From assembly GCF_001536285.1 (NCBI RefSeq), contig NZ_FAOZ01000049.1, positions 1 to 42,663 of the forward strand: 42,663 bases of DNA. The letters are read 5' to 3'. Both the position numbers and the translations under genes were made by a program. This document shows positions 17,298 to 25,459 of the stretch, piece after piece (position 1 is the first letter of the stretch; every line of letters begins with the position of its first letter). Under the pieces are notes generated by a model. It saw nothing but the letters and a program-made list of their open reading frames with translations, had not been told where the DNA came from and did no database searches. Source of the stretch: Parafrankia irregularis. Lineage in GTDB: Bacteria; Actinomycetota; Actinomycetes; Frankiales; Frankiaceae.

Positions 17298-17587
17298 GGG
17301 CTGCCGTTTCTGTGCGGGGCGTGAAGGGGCACGCGGGCGCCCACGTCACGCGGGGGGATGAGGGGAAACGCGTCCGGGTGGCCTACACGCCTGGTGTGGC
17401 GGAAATCCCGGAACGCCAGGAACCGTAACTTGATCAGATTTGGTTCAGCAACGGTTCCGCGCATTCCCCAGGCAGTGATCCATGTCACTGGCCATGGCCG
17501 GCGGATATGGCTGGCTGAACGCGATCGAATCGAGATACAGCTGTTCACGTACCCACAAACCGCACCCACAAATGGGGGTTGTGAACA
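17298..17587. promoter_or_regulatory. Divergent intergenic region with a conserved block
   Basis: 290 bp between the divergent DUF3846 operon and the two-winged-helix gene. It must hold promoters for both directions; no hexamer pair stands out. It contains a block (17475-17568) that recurs near 26155-26248, described separately. A GGGGGTT ribosome site lies just before the ATG at 17588. Confidence 0.5.
17475..17568 (+). repeat. Conserved block upstream of a winged-helix gene (copy A)
   Basis: Starting GTGATCCATGTCACTGG, this block matches a block on the minus strand at 26155-26248 over about 94 nt. Read as codons from the GTG it gives VIHVTGHGRRIWLAE...IEIQLFTYP. The other copy gives VIHVTGDGWRIRLAG...IEVQLIAYP. 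Many differences are silent third-position changes, so it may be a short coding sequence under selection rather than a mere operator. In copy A the frame overlaps the start of the gene at 17588. Confidence 0.55.
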
Positions 17588-18934
17588 ATGGTCGACGAGA
17601 ACGAATCAGCCGACGCCGACATCGCGCGTGTCCTGGAAATCCTGCGGAATCACCAGGGGCCCGCGACCCTGGCGGAGATCCGGGTCGCGGCCGGAATGAT
17701 GGTCGGGCAGTTGCGGCCGGTGCTGGACCGGATGGTGGACACCGGCCAGCTCATGACGTCGCGACGGGCCGGGGTCCGGGGGCAGCCGTCGCAGTGGGCC
17801 CTGATTCCCACCCCGGGCGACGCGCCGGCACCCGACGTCACCACGCCCACCGGGCCACCGGCCGACACCGACACGCCCGCCGACGGGGACACCCAGGACG
17901 ACGGTGGCCGGCCGCTGATCACCGAGACCGGCGCCGCGCCGGACACCTCGCTGGACCTGGAGACCGCCCCCGACCTGGAGACCGTCGCACCATCGGACGC
18001 CGTTTCCGCGCCGTCCGCCGCTCCCACCGGCCATGCCCAGGCCGCCGACGCCGAGGTGATCGTGGAGCGCCCGGCAGAAGCCGAGCGGGAAACCGCCCCG
18101 GTACGGGCCGGCGACACGGCGGAGGACCCGGCCGCCTCGGCGGGCGCCGCGGACACCGCGACCGCGACGACGCAGGAGGGCCTCGCTGCCGAGGGCGAGG
18201 CCGACCCGCCCTCGCAGGAACCGCCCGCGACGCCCCCCACCGACATCGACGGGGTCATCAGCGCCGAGGCGGGCACCGAGACACCGCCCGACGTCCCCAG
18301 CGTGCACCCGCCGGTTCAGAACCCCCCAGCCGGCGCGGGTGAGGATCTCGCCGCCGTATCGCCGACGCCGACGGAGGCCGCACGCGGATCAGAGACCGGC
18401 GCGGATCCCACCACGCCACCCTCGCCGTTCGTCGAGGCGACATCCGGCGAGGGCACCGCAACCGCGCCCGGGGACGGGCCGACCCCCAGCGCGCCGGCCC
18501 CCGACCCCACCCCGGCTCCGGTTCCGGTTCCGGCGGGTGTCCAGGCGGGCGGGGCGGGGTGTGCGGCGTGGTCCTGCCCGGCGGCGCACTGCCCGGTACG
18601 GGCCGGTGTGGCACCCCCGCCCCGGCCGGCACGGCGCCGCGCCCCGAAGCCCCCGGCCGCGGTCGCGAAGCGCACGACGAACGCCGACGGGCAGCCCCGG
18701 CTGCAGGCCGGGGCGCTCACCGCGATGGTCCGGACGGTGCTGGCGACGAACGCCGACGTCGCGATGAGCGTGACCGAACTCAGCCGTGAAATCCCGGACC
18801 GCTCCTCCGGGGCGATCAACGCCTCCTGCGACGCGATGACCGGCCGCGGCGAGGTCCGCCTCGTCCCGGGCCGGCCGAAACGCTTCCAGATCACCCCCGC
18901 CGGACTCGCCCTCGCCGCCGGCGCCGGTACCTGA
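17588..18934 (+). CDS. Protein with two winged-helix domains joined by a long disordered linker
   Basis: This 448-residue protein starts MVDENESADADIARVLEILR. Residues 8-75 form a winged helix (GPATLAEIRVAAGMMVGQLRPVLDRMV... with wing RRAGVRGQPSQWAL). About 250 residues of Pro/Ala/Thr/Glu low-complexity sequence follow. A short Cys cluster (C-x4-C-x4-C, around residue 324) and a basic patch come next. Then a second winged helix lies at about 375-440 (VTELSREIPDRSSGAINASCDAMTGRGEVRL). The second domain resembles the N-terminus of the AAA+ protein at 34934-36091 (same RSSGA, L/A-D-x-L/M-T and PRRY/PKRF positions). This suggests two DNA sites bridged by a flexible tether. It is the first gene before the DprA-like cluster. 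Confidence 0.65.
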   Translation: MVDENESADADIARVLEILRNHQGPATLAEIRVAAGMMVGQLRPVLDRMVDTGQLMTSRRAGVRGQPSQWALIPTPGDAPAPDVTTPTGPPADTDTPADGDTQDDGGRPLITETGAAPDTSLDLETAPDLETVAPSDAVSAPSAAPTGHAQAADAEVIVERPAEAERETAPVRAGDTAEDPAASAGAADTATATTQEGLAAEGEADPPSQEPPATPPTDIDGVISAEAGTETPPDVPSVHPPVQNPPAGAGEDLAAVSPTPTEAARGSETGADPTTPPSPFVEATSGEGTATAPGDGPTPSAPAPDPTPAPVPVPAGVQAGGAGCAAWSCPAAHCPVRAGVAPPPRPARRRAPKPPAAVAKRTTNADGQPRLQAGALTAMVRTVLATNADVAMSVTELSREIPDRSSGAINASCDAMTGRGEVRLVPGRPKRFQITPAGLALAAGAGT

Positions 18935-18944
18935 GCCCCCTACC

Positions 18945-18972
18945 CGGCGGGCGGCGGGAACGCCGCCCGCCG
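18945..18972 (+). terminator. Hairpin terminator
   Basis: A perfect 12-bp stem (CGGCGGGCGGCG) with a GGAA tetraloop, 10 bases after the TGA at 18934. Confidence 0.75.
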
Positions 18973-19010
18973 CCCCGGGTCCTCCCGTTTCCCACCGCGA
19001 AGGGATTCCC

Positions 19011-19436
19011 ATGACCAGTTCCTCGGAGGGCCGGGTCGGCTCTCGGCTGAACCCGGACGGCACGTTCACCGTCACCGTGTGGCCGGGCGCGCCACGCGAC
19101 GCGATCGTGCACGGCCTGCTCACCGTCCCGGCCGGTACCGGCTTCGCCGGCACCCCCGCCCACCCTCACCGTCCAGCCGTCCTGCTCCTCACACCCCCCG
19201 GCGGGGACAGCATGCCCGCCGCCGCCGGGTGGGTGCCCCGGATACCGCTCGCCGACGCGGCGGTCGAGGTCGACGCGATCGAGGGCGCGCTCACGACGTT
19301 GCTCGCCGCCGCCGCTCTCGAGCTCCCGGACCTCGCCCGACGTCCCGAGACCCGGGCGTTGCACGACGCTCTCGGCCGGCTCCTGCGCCCCGGCCCGGAC
19401 GGCCCGCCGCCGTGGCGGGTCCCGCGCCCCCGATGA
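19011..19436 (+). CDS. Unknown small protein
   Basis: I do not recognise this 141-residue protein. The first half is beta-rich (GTFTVTVWPGAPRDAIVHGL), and the second half is helical and Ala/Leu-rich (VEVDAIEGALTTLLAAAALELPD). The start ATG 19011 follows CGAAGGGA at a good distance. Its stop overlaps an ATG at 19433, in frame with the DprA-like gene; I prefer the later start for that gene. It probably forms a short operon with the DprA-like gene downstream. Confidence 0.55.
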   Translation: MTSSSEGRVGSRLNPDGTFTVTVWPGAPRDAIVHGLLTVPAGTGFAGTPAHPHRPAVLLLTPPGGDSMPAAAGWVPRIPLADAAVEVDAIEGALTTLLAAAALELPDLARRPETRALHDALGRLLRPGPDGPPPWRVPRPR

Positions 19437-19483
19437 CCGCCACCGCAGCTCTTCCCGTCGGCTCTCGTCGAAAGGTCCTGGCC

Positions 19484-20311
19484 ATGCCCGATGAGAATCA
19501 GCGGCTCGCCCGCGCCGCCCTGACCGCCCTGTCCTCGGCCATCCCCTTGACCGACAGCCCGGCACGGACCGATCTCGCCGAGGTCTGGGCGTGCCTCGCC
19601 CCGCACCACCGGACCGTCGACCCGGCGCGTCTGCTCGACGAGGCGGATGCGCAGGGCTGGCGGCTACTGATCCCCGGGGATCCCGGATGGCCGTCCGCCC
19701 TCGACCACGCAACGGTCGGGCCGGTGGGGCTGTGGGCGCGGGGCGGCACCGGCCCGCCGGTGGCGGCCCGCCGCTGCGTGACCGTGGTCGGTGGGCTCAT
19801 CGCCTCCGCACACGCCGAACGTGTCACCGGTGACCTGGTCAGGGACCTGACCGGCCCGACCGTCGACCCGGTCACCGTGGCCAGCACCGGGCTTGGGAGC
19901 GGCGTCGACGTCACCGCGCTGCGGGTCGCCGCCACGCACCGCCGCGCCGTCGCGGTCCTGTCCTCCACCCGAGGGATCACCCGGCGCCACCAGGCTCACC
20001 TCGACCGTGTCACCGACGGCGGGATGGTCCTGTGCCTGGCCCCGCCCGGTGTCCTGCCGACCATCGGTCACGCGCACGCCCGCGTCCGGCTTCTCGCGGC
20101 CCTGTCCGCCGCGACGGTCCTCGTCGAGTCCGAGGCGCGGGGCGCCGCGTTCGACACCGCACGGGCCGCCCAGACACTCGGCCGCCCCGTCCTGGTCATC
20201 GCCGGCCCGGCCCCGGCGCTCGGCGCCGGACCGCGTGCCCTGCTCGCCGAGGGCACCGCGTGGCCGGTCACCGGCGCGGACGACGTCCGCGCCGTCCTCG
20301 ACCAGACCTGA
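19484..20311 (+). CDS. DprA/Smf-like Rossmann protein, copy 1
   Basis: This 275-residue protein has the DprA order: a short helical N-terminus, then GWRLLIPGDPGWPSAL (equivalent to the YP..L entry of DprA), and a beta strand VTVVGG. Then come ASTGLGSGVDVTAL (equivalent to SGLA.GID), ATVLVESEARGAAFDTA (equivalent to VVEA...S...TA) and ending PVLVIAGPAPAL with LLAEGTAW. DprA binds single-stranded DNA in transformation; relatives in the SLOG fold bind nucleotides. Here the usual G-S-R motif is degraded (VGGLIAS), and the C-terminal winged helix of DprA is absent. I chose ATG 19484 because it has AAAGG upstream and fits the starts of the other copies. It is one of five paralogs in this window. 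Confidence 0.72.
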   Translation: MPDENQRLARAALTALSSAIPLTDSPARTDLAEVWACLAPHHRTVDPARLLDEADAQGWRLLIPGDPGWPSALDHATVGPVGLWARGGTGPPVAARRCVTVVGGLIASAHAERVTGDLVRDLTGPTVDPVTVASTGLGSGVDVTALRVAATHRRAVAVLSSTRGITRRHQAHLDRVTDGGMVLCLAPPGVLPTIGHAHARVRLLAALSAATVLVESEARGAAFDTARAAQTLGRPVLVIAGPAPALGAGPRALLAEGTAWPVTGADDVRAVLDQT

Positions 20312-20318
20312 CCTCCCA

Positions 20319-20363
20319 CCGCAGGCCCGGGGGTGTGTGCCGTTCCCGCCCCCGGACCTGCGG
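20319..20363 (+). terminator. Hairpin terminator between DprA-like copies 1 and 2
   Basis: Inverted repeat CCGCAGG-x-CCGGGGG with its complement, one mismatch in 15 bp and a 15-nt loop, eight bases past the stop. Confidence 0.65.
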
Positions 20364-20414
20364 CACCAGGCCTTTCACCGATCCGGCCTGTCCTCAGAGG
20401 AGGGGAGCTTCGTC

Positions 20415-21263
20415 ATGGCTGAGTCTGCGCGCGACGCGGAGCGTCGTGCCCGCGCCGCGTTGACCTACCTGCCACCCGACCGTGCCCGCACCCGGCGGAT
20501 CCACCGCCACGGACCGGTCGCGGTATGGGAGATGATCGCCGGCCGGTATCCCGGCGTCGACCCCGGACGGCTGCTGGATCCTGACACCGCCGACGGGTGG
20601 CGGCTGATCATCCCCGGCGACCCCGACTGGCCCGCGACCCTCGATGGGACCGGCGGGCCGCTGGGCCTGTGGGCCCTGGGCGGCGGGGATCCGGCGGCGC
20701 TGCTGGTCCGGGCGGTGACGCTCACCGGTGCCCGCGCGGGCAGCGCCTACGGCCGGGCCGTCGCCGCCACGTTGGCCACCGACCTGACCGGCTCTTCGGC
20801 GCGGGTACCGGTCACGGTCGTCGCCCACGGCGGTGGTGATGGCGCCGACGGCGCGGCCCTCACCGCCGCCGCGCACCGGCCCGGGGCGGGTGTGGTCGCG
20901 GTCCTCGACACCAACACCGACCTGTTCCACCAGTACGAGCTGCTCACCGCGGTCGCCTCCGCCGGTGCGGTCGTCAGCGCCGCCGCGCCCGGCGCGTACC
21001 CCACCCCCGGCCATGTCACGGCCCGGATCGATCTGCTCGCGACTCTCGCCCACGCCGTCGTCCTCGTCGAGGCCGGCCCCGGCGACGACGACGCGCTGTC
21101 CGTCGCCTACACGGCCCGCTATCGGCGCCGCAGGCCGGTACTCGCCGTCCCCGGGCCGATCACCGCACCGGCGAGCGCCGGCCCGCACGTCCTCCTACGC
21201 GACGGCACCGCCCGTTGCGTCACCACGGCCGCCGACATCACCGCCCACCTGCCCCAGACCTGA
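20415..21263 (+). CDS. DprA/Smf-like Rossmann protein, copy 2
   Basis: This 282-residue protein starts MAESARDAERRARAALTYLP. It is closer to canonical DprA than copy 1: VTLTGARAGSAYGRAVAATLA matches the G-x-R-x-x-[ST]-x-Y-G motif. HGGGDGADGAAL fits the G-x-A/D helix, and HAVVLVEAGPG with RPVLAVPGPIT and SAGPHVLLRDGT fits the DprA C-terminal core. The winged-helix end of DprA is missing. GAGGGGAG lies upstream of the ATG. It sits in tandem with copies 1 and 3, each with its own terminator or spacer, so these are probably separate transcripts or loosely linked. Confidence 0.75.
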   Translation: MAESARDAERRARAALTYLPPDRARTRRIHRHGPVAVWEMIAGRYPGVDPGRLLDPDTADGWRLIIPGDPDWPATLDGTGGPLGLWALGGGDPAALLVRAVTLTGARAGSAYGRAVAATLATDLTGSSARVPVTVVAHGGGDGADGAALTAAAHRPGAGVVAVLDTNTDLFHQYELLTAVASAGAVVSAAAPGAYPTPGHVTARIDLLATLAHAVVLVEAGPGDDDALSVAYTARYRRRRPVLAVPGPITAPASAGPHVLLRDGTARCVTTAADITAHLPQT

Positions 21264-21486
21264 CCTCCCCGGTGCCCGTGCACGCCGGCCTCGACCTGGC
21301 CGAGGCCCGCGGAGCGCGGGAGATCACGACCCCGAGGGCCCCGCACCGCGCCAGCGCTGGCCGCGATCGCGGGGCAGGCCCGGCCAGCCCGCGTGTCGTG
21401 GGGGCGCTCGCCCGTAGGCCACGCCCCCTCGGCGGTCAGCCCGCCTGCCGATCCCACCCCCTTTCCCGACCGTGAAGGAGCTCGCC

Positions 21487-22341
21487 GTGACGATCGAGAC
21501 CCCACCGTCCGCGGACGCACGCCGGGACGCCGCCGCCGCGCTCACCGCTGTGCCCGTCGACCTGTGGGCCGAGGACCTGCGCTGGAGACATCCCGTGGAT
21601 CTGTGGGCGGATCTCGCACCGACCTATCCGCGAGTCGACCCTCGGCGGCTGCTCGAGGACGCCGCCACCGACGGCTGGTGGTTCCTCCTTCCCGGCGATC
21701 CGCAGTGGCCCGCCGCCCTGACCCGCGATCTGCGACCGGGACCGGTCGGGTTGTGGGTCCGCGGCTTCGGGGACCTCTCCGTACTCGCGGACCGATCCGT
21801 CACGATCACCGGCAACCGGACGAGCACCGGGTACGGGACCCAGGTCGCCGCCGACCTCGCCGCCGCGCTGGCGCCCCGGTGGGTGGACCGGCCGGTCACC
21901 ATCGCCGCCGCCGGGACGGGCGACGGGGCCGATGCCGCCGCGTTGCGCGCCGCCGCCGCGACCGGTACCGCGATCGCCGTGCTCGCCACCACCAGCGAAC
22001 TCACCGGGTAGAACGAGGACCTGTTCGAGGAGATCACCACCCGGGGCGGGCTGGTGGTCTGCGTGACCGCGCCCGGCACCGCACGGCACGGCCTGCACGC
22101 TCTCGCCCGCGCGCGGACTCTCGCGGTCCTGACCCGGGGCACGGTCCTGGTCGAGTCCCCTGCGCACGGCGGGGCGTGGGAGACCGCCTGTACCGCGTGG
22201 CGGTACAGGCGCCGGGTGATGGCGGTACCCGGCCCGATCACCGCCGCGCTCTCCGAAGGCCCGCACCGCTTGCTGGCCGAAGGCACCGCGCGGATGGTGA
22301 CCGGCCCCGACGACATCCGCGCCCACCTCGACCGCACCTGA
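21487..22341 (+). pseudogene. DprA/Smf-like copy 3, interrupted by an amber codon
   Basis: GTG 21487 (AAGGAG six bases upstream) opens MTIETPPSADARRDA and runs with the family pattern through GWWFLLPGDPQWPAAL, VTITGNRTSTGYGTQ, and GTGDGADAAALRAAA. A TAG codon at 22009-22011 then stops it. The same frame continues right after with NEDLFEEITTRGGLVVCV to ...PGPITAALSEGPHRLLAEGTA, the expected C-terminal half. Apart from the stop the gene is full length (285 codons). It is either inactive, a misread base, or a truncated two-piece product. GC and codon use stay coding-like on both sides, so the loss looks recent. Confidence 0.7.
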
Positions 22342-22346
22342 CCACA

Positions 22347-22367
22347 GGGCCGGCCTTCCGCCGGCCC
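22347..22367 (+). terminator. Hairpin terminator after DprA-like copy 3
   Basis: A perfect 8-bp stem GGGCCGGC with a 5-nt loop, five bases past the stop at 22341. The rest of the 330-bp stretch to 22673 shows no gene. Confidence 0.6.
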
Positions 22368-22673
22368 CGCTGTCAGTGCGCATCCGCCCCCGGCGCAGCC
22401 GGCGGCGCCGCCGCGACGGGCCGCCGGCACTCTCGGCCGCCTCGCCGTCGCCCTCCCCGACCCCGTGCGCCCCGGGAACGTCACCAGCGCCCAGGACCTG
22501 CCGCGCGGCGGCCTCGCCCACCCCGCCACGACCGCCACCAACATGCCCGACCCGCGTGGGGGCACCGCGTCCCGGCGGCCCCCACGCGGGTCAGGCACAG
22601 GCCCGCCCCATCCCAGCACGCGGACCGTGCGTGCGCGTCCCTGACCCACCAGGCAACGACCCGGAGGCCGAGC

Positions 22674-23660
22674 ACGCAATCCACACCCGTTTCCTCGGAG
22701 AGCACCCACCACGCGGCGCTCACGATCCGCCACAGCCGCGACACCGGCACCTTGATCGAAGGCACCTCACGGGCGGACCGGGCGATCCTCGCGCCGATCT
22801 TCACCCGGCATCGGGTCCGCTGGTCCGGCCTCATCGGGGAGGACGGCTCCTGGTACCGGCGTCACAGCCGAGGCCGGGCCGCGGACACCTTCCGCATCGA
22901 CGAACTCGCCGACGCGCTCCGCTCCGTCGGCTACCCCGTCACGATCAGCATCGACGACAGCCCCCTCACCGACATCGCCGCGCTCGAGACGGCCCGGATC
23001 GAGCGAGCCGAAGACCGCGCCGCCCACCACACCGACGCCGCCGGCCGGGCGACCCGCCGCGCGGACGCCCGCCGCGACGCCGCCGACGCCCTGCGCGGCG
23101 CGATCCCGCTGGGCCAGCCGGTCCTGCCCGGCCACCACTCCGCACCCGGGCATCGCCGTGACCTGGCCCGCGCCGACCGCCACGACGACGCCGCCGCGCA
23201 GGCCACCTCCAGCGCCGGCTACCACACCGACAAGGCCGCCGCCGCGACCCGCCACGCGCACAGCCGCCACGACGTCCCCGCCGCCCTGCGCCGCCTGACC
23301 ACCCTCGAAGCCGAACAGCGCGCGGACACCCGCGCCCTGCGGGCCGCCGAGAACCGGGCCGCCGGCGGAGGGCCGGCGCCACATCCCGGCTGGAAGGCCC
23401 GTCTCGAGGCGAACATGACCCAGCGGGCAGCCGAGATCGACTACTGGACCCGGTACGTCGCCGAACAGGAAGCCGCCGGAGTGAAGATCTGGCGGCCCGC
23501 TGACTTCCAGGCCGGGGACGAGGTGAAGGCGGCGTTCGGCGGGTGGCACCGGGTCCTGCGCGTCAACACCCGCTCCCTGACCATCCCCCACTGGGACCTG
23601 GAAGGCGAGACCTGGCGGCTGACCTACGACAAGGTCCTCGACCACCGGCCCCGGCGCTGA
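22674..23660 (+). CDS. DUF3560-domain protein with an ACG at the expected start
   Basis: The protein matches the DUF3560 pattern: LTIRHSRDTGTLIEGT near the N-terminus, then WYRRHSRGRAADTFRIDELADALRS and an Ala/Arg/Glu-rich coiled-coil. It continues with IPLGQPVLPGHHSAPGHRRDLARA and ends with a small beta domain (KPADF.AGDEVKAAFGGWHRVL). DUF3560 proteins occur on actinobacterial plasmids and phages; function unknown. No ATG, GTG or TTG is in frame before the conserved part. A GGAGG at 22663-22667 sits six bases from ACG 22674, exactly where ATG would be expected. The start has therefore probably mutated from ATG, which may reduce or abolish expression. The C-terminal 230 codons are duplicated at 26266. 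Confidence 0.68.
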   Translation, partial: TQSTPVSSESTHHAALTIRHSRDTGTLIEGTSRADRAILAPIFTRHRVRWSGLIGEDGSWYRRHSRGRAADTFRIDELADALRSVGYPVTISIDDSPLTDIAALETARIERAEDRAAHHTDAAGRATRRADARRDAADALRGAIPLGQPVLPGHHSAPGHRRDLARADRHDDAAAQATSSAGYHTDKAAAATRHAHSRHDVPAALRRLTTLEAEQRADTRALRAAENRAAGGGPAPHPGWKARLEANMTQRAAEIDYWTRYVAEQEAAGVKIWRPADFQAGDEVKAAFGGWHRVLRVNTRSLTIPHWDLEGETWRLTYDKVLDHRPRR

Positions 23661-23667
23661 CACCCTG

Positions 23668-23720
23668 ACGCGCGATGGCCCGACACCCCCCGCGTTCGGG
23701 GGTGGCGGGCCATCGCGCGT
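23668..23720. terminator. Bidirectional terminator between convergent genes
   Basis: A perfect 15-bp outer stem (ACGCGCGATGGCCCG and complement) encloses an inner CACCCCCC/GGGGGTG stem. It lies between the DUF3560 gene on + and DprA-like copy 4 on -, and can serve both. The duplicated unit at 26950 has lost it. Confidence 0.75.
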
Positions 23721-23745
23721 GGCGCGGAGGCGGGCAGGACCCGGG

Positions 23746-24597
23746 CTATCCGGTGGGGAGCCGGGCGGTGATGTCGTCCACGGTGACGGCGGGAACGGCG
23801 AGGCCCCCGCGCAGAAGCTGGTGGCATCCCCCGTGGCCGTGGACGGTCAGCCGTTGGGCGGGCGGGAGGGCCATGACGAGCCGGCCCCAGTCGTGGGCGG
23901 TCCGGGCCAGCGTCATCGCCTGCCCGGCCGTCTCGGACTCGACGACGAACAACGCCGGGGTCATCGTCGCCAGCAGGGCCGTCCGTGCCTCGCACCGGCG
24001 GTAGTAGCCCCCGGCGTCGGGGTCGGCGGCGGCGAGCGGCGGGGCGGTGGCGAGGACGACACCTCGGGCGGCGACCGTGGTGAACAGGCCGCGGTAGCGG
24101 GTGAGGGCCGCCGGTGTCGGCGAGGCGAGCAGGGCGATGGTGGGACCGTGGGGCGCGGCGCTCGTCACCGCGCGCAGCCCGATCCCCATCGACACGACAC
24201 CGGTCACGGTGACCGGCGGTGCGGCGGTGACGAGCCCGACGGCGAGACGCTCGGCGTGGTCCGCGCCGTGGGGGCTGGGGCTCCGGGTGCCGGTAAGGGT
24301 GACCGACCGGGCCGTCAGGTCGCCGAGGTGGCCCTCACCGTGCACCCACATGCCGATCGGTGTCCGGTCCGTCGGCGTCAGGGTGGTCGGCCATTCGTCG
24401 TCCCCGGGACACAGCAGTCGCCATCCCCGGACGGTGTGGGTGGCGAGCAGCCCGTCGGGGTCGAGGTCCACGTCGGCGTGCAGGGACGCCCACACGGCCT
24501 CGGCGCCGTCGGTGTGGACGGCGGAGGTGCGGTCGGGGTCGGGGGGAAGCTGGGTCAGCGCGGCGCGGGCGCGGCGCTCCCCGGTCGGGACAGGCAT
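23746..24597 (-). CDS. DprA/Smf-like Rossmann protein, copy 4
   Basis: This 283-residue protein starts MPVPTGERRARAALTQLPPD. The DprA-like landmarks are present: GWRLLCPGDDEWPTTLTP, VTLTGTRSPSPHG, a strand near IALLAS, ALFVVESETAGQAMTLARTA and a C-terminal GGCHQLLRGGLAVPA. The central GID-type segment is degraded (VVSMGIGLRAV). The ATG has AAAGG about nine bases upstream. It lies downstream of the small Cys/His gene (24695-25060) in the same direction, so the two are probably co-transcribed from the conserved leader region. It pairs with copy 5 in the duplicated unit. Confidence 0.72.
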   Translation of the reverse strand: MPVPTGERRARAALTQLPPDPDRTSAVHTDGAEAVWASLHADVDLDPDGLLATHTVRGWRLLCPGDDEWPTTLTPTDRTPIGMWVHGEGHLGDLTARSVTLTGTRSPSPHGADHAERLAVGLVTAAPPVTVTGVVSMGIGLRAVTSAAPHGPTIALLASPTPAALTRYRGLFTTVAARGVVLATAPPLAAADPDAGGYYRRCEARTALLATMTPALFVVESETAGQAMTLARTAHDWGRLVMALPPAQRLTVHGHGGCHQLLRGGLAVPAVTVDDITARLPTG

Positions 24598-24694
24598 GCA
24601 CGGGACCTTTCACGAGAACGCGGATCGGGCGGGGCCGGTGCCCGCCCCAGGGGCGCGCGGTGTGTCACCGGGCACCTCGGGCGGGTGAAGGCGG

Positions 24695-25060
24695 TCAGGC
24701 GGAGGTATCGACCGGTGCCGGGCCGGGGTTGGCGGGGCGGGATCCGCCGTCGGAGGTGGCGGCCACCGGCTGGGCCGCTGCCCACGGGAACAGCAGGATC
24801 AGTGGCGTGCCGGCCGGGACCGGGAACGGCTGGGAGACGCGGTGGTCGACACGCCATGACTCGACGCAGCGGGGGCAGACAGTGATCGCGTGAGGCGCCC
24901 CGTAGTCGACGGTGCCGTGCGGCCAGCCGTCGGGCGCGGTGTCCGGGCAGCCGCCGGGGAAGTACGGGATCAGATCGGCATCGAGGGCCTCGTTGTCGGG
25001 ATGCTCGGCGGCCTCACGCAACACGACGAGGACACGGTCGGTGGCCTCGGAACCATGCAT
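24695..25060 (-). CDS. Small Cys/His-motif protein (unit 1)
   Basis: This 121-residue protein starts MHGSEATDRVLVVLREA. Its centre has the pattern FPGGCPDTAPDGWPHGTVDY, then PHAITVCPRC: a Cys after GG, a PH, and a CxxC that could bind one zinc. The same pattern occurs in the proteins at 27847-28212 and 32254-33057. The C-terminus is a Pro-rich tail ending PVDTSA. CGGAG sits six bases from the ATG. It is the first gene of a pair with DprA-like copy 4 and has the same length as its paralog in unit 2. I know no family for it. Confidence 0.65.
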   Translation of the reverse strand: MHGSEATDRVLVVLREAAEHPDNEALDADLIPYFPGGCPDTAPDGWPHGTVDYGAPHAITVCPRCVESWRVDHRVSQPFPVPAGTPLILLFPWAAAQPVAATSDGGSRPANPGPAPVDTSA

Positions 25061-25386
25061 CGGGAACTCCGTTTCACGGTGATGGCGGGTTCCGGCGCCC
25101 CGGGCGAACGCCGGAGGCGGAATCATCGGAATGCGGGCCGCGTGTATCGAACGAATGTGGTGTCGCGGCGCGCGGTGGAATCGTAGCTCGCCGTCCCGGC
25201 GCGGTAAACAATTCCGCATCACACGCCGACAATTATGGAAAGTCCGCATTCGAGGGTTCTTCAACCTTGCCTGCGGCAGCTTTTTCTTCACCTGCGTGAA
25301 GGTGCGCGAGGACGATTCCGGAAGATGAACTGCTTCAGGTCCCCTTCCGAAACCGGGCGGTGTGGCTACCGATCTTCACCGCGAGG
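25061..25386 (-). promoter_or_regulatory. Leader/promoter region of unit 1 (repeat copy R1)
   Basis: This non-coding region upstream of the small Cys/His gene is clearly similar to 28213-28527. The strongest part is near 25178-25226: TCGTAGCTCGCC, then CCCGGCGCGGTAAACAATTC, then CGCATCACACG, with one difference over more than 45 bases. Such conservation, while flanking bases have drifted, points to a promoter or operator. The far end (25340-25386) resembles the last 15 codons of the gene at 28475, so the duplication once included that gene's 3' end. Confidence 0.6.
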
Positions 25387-25401
25387 CGCGGGGCCGAACA
25401 G

Positions 25402-25443
25402 GTGAGCCCCCCCCGGGGGGCGGTGATCCCCGGGGGGGCTCAC
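25402..25443 (-). terminator. Hairpin terminator after the winged-helix gene
   Basis: A near-perfect stem of about 16 bp starting GTGAGCCCCCC with its complement and a 10-nt loop, 17 bases beyond the stop of the gene ending at 25460. Confidence 0.7.
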
Positions 25444-25459
25444 CGCCGGTCGGGCAGGG

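Noticed and set aside
19484-21263. Calling the DprA-like genes true dprA for natural transformation
   Set aside because: Five copies in an accessory region, loss of the C-terminal winged helix and degraded motifs argue against the housekeeping role.
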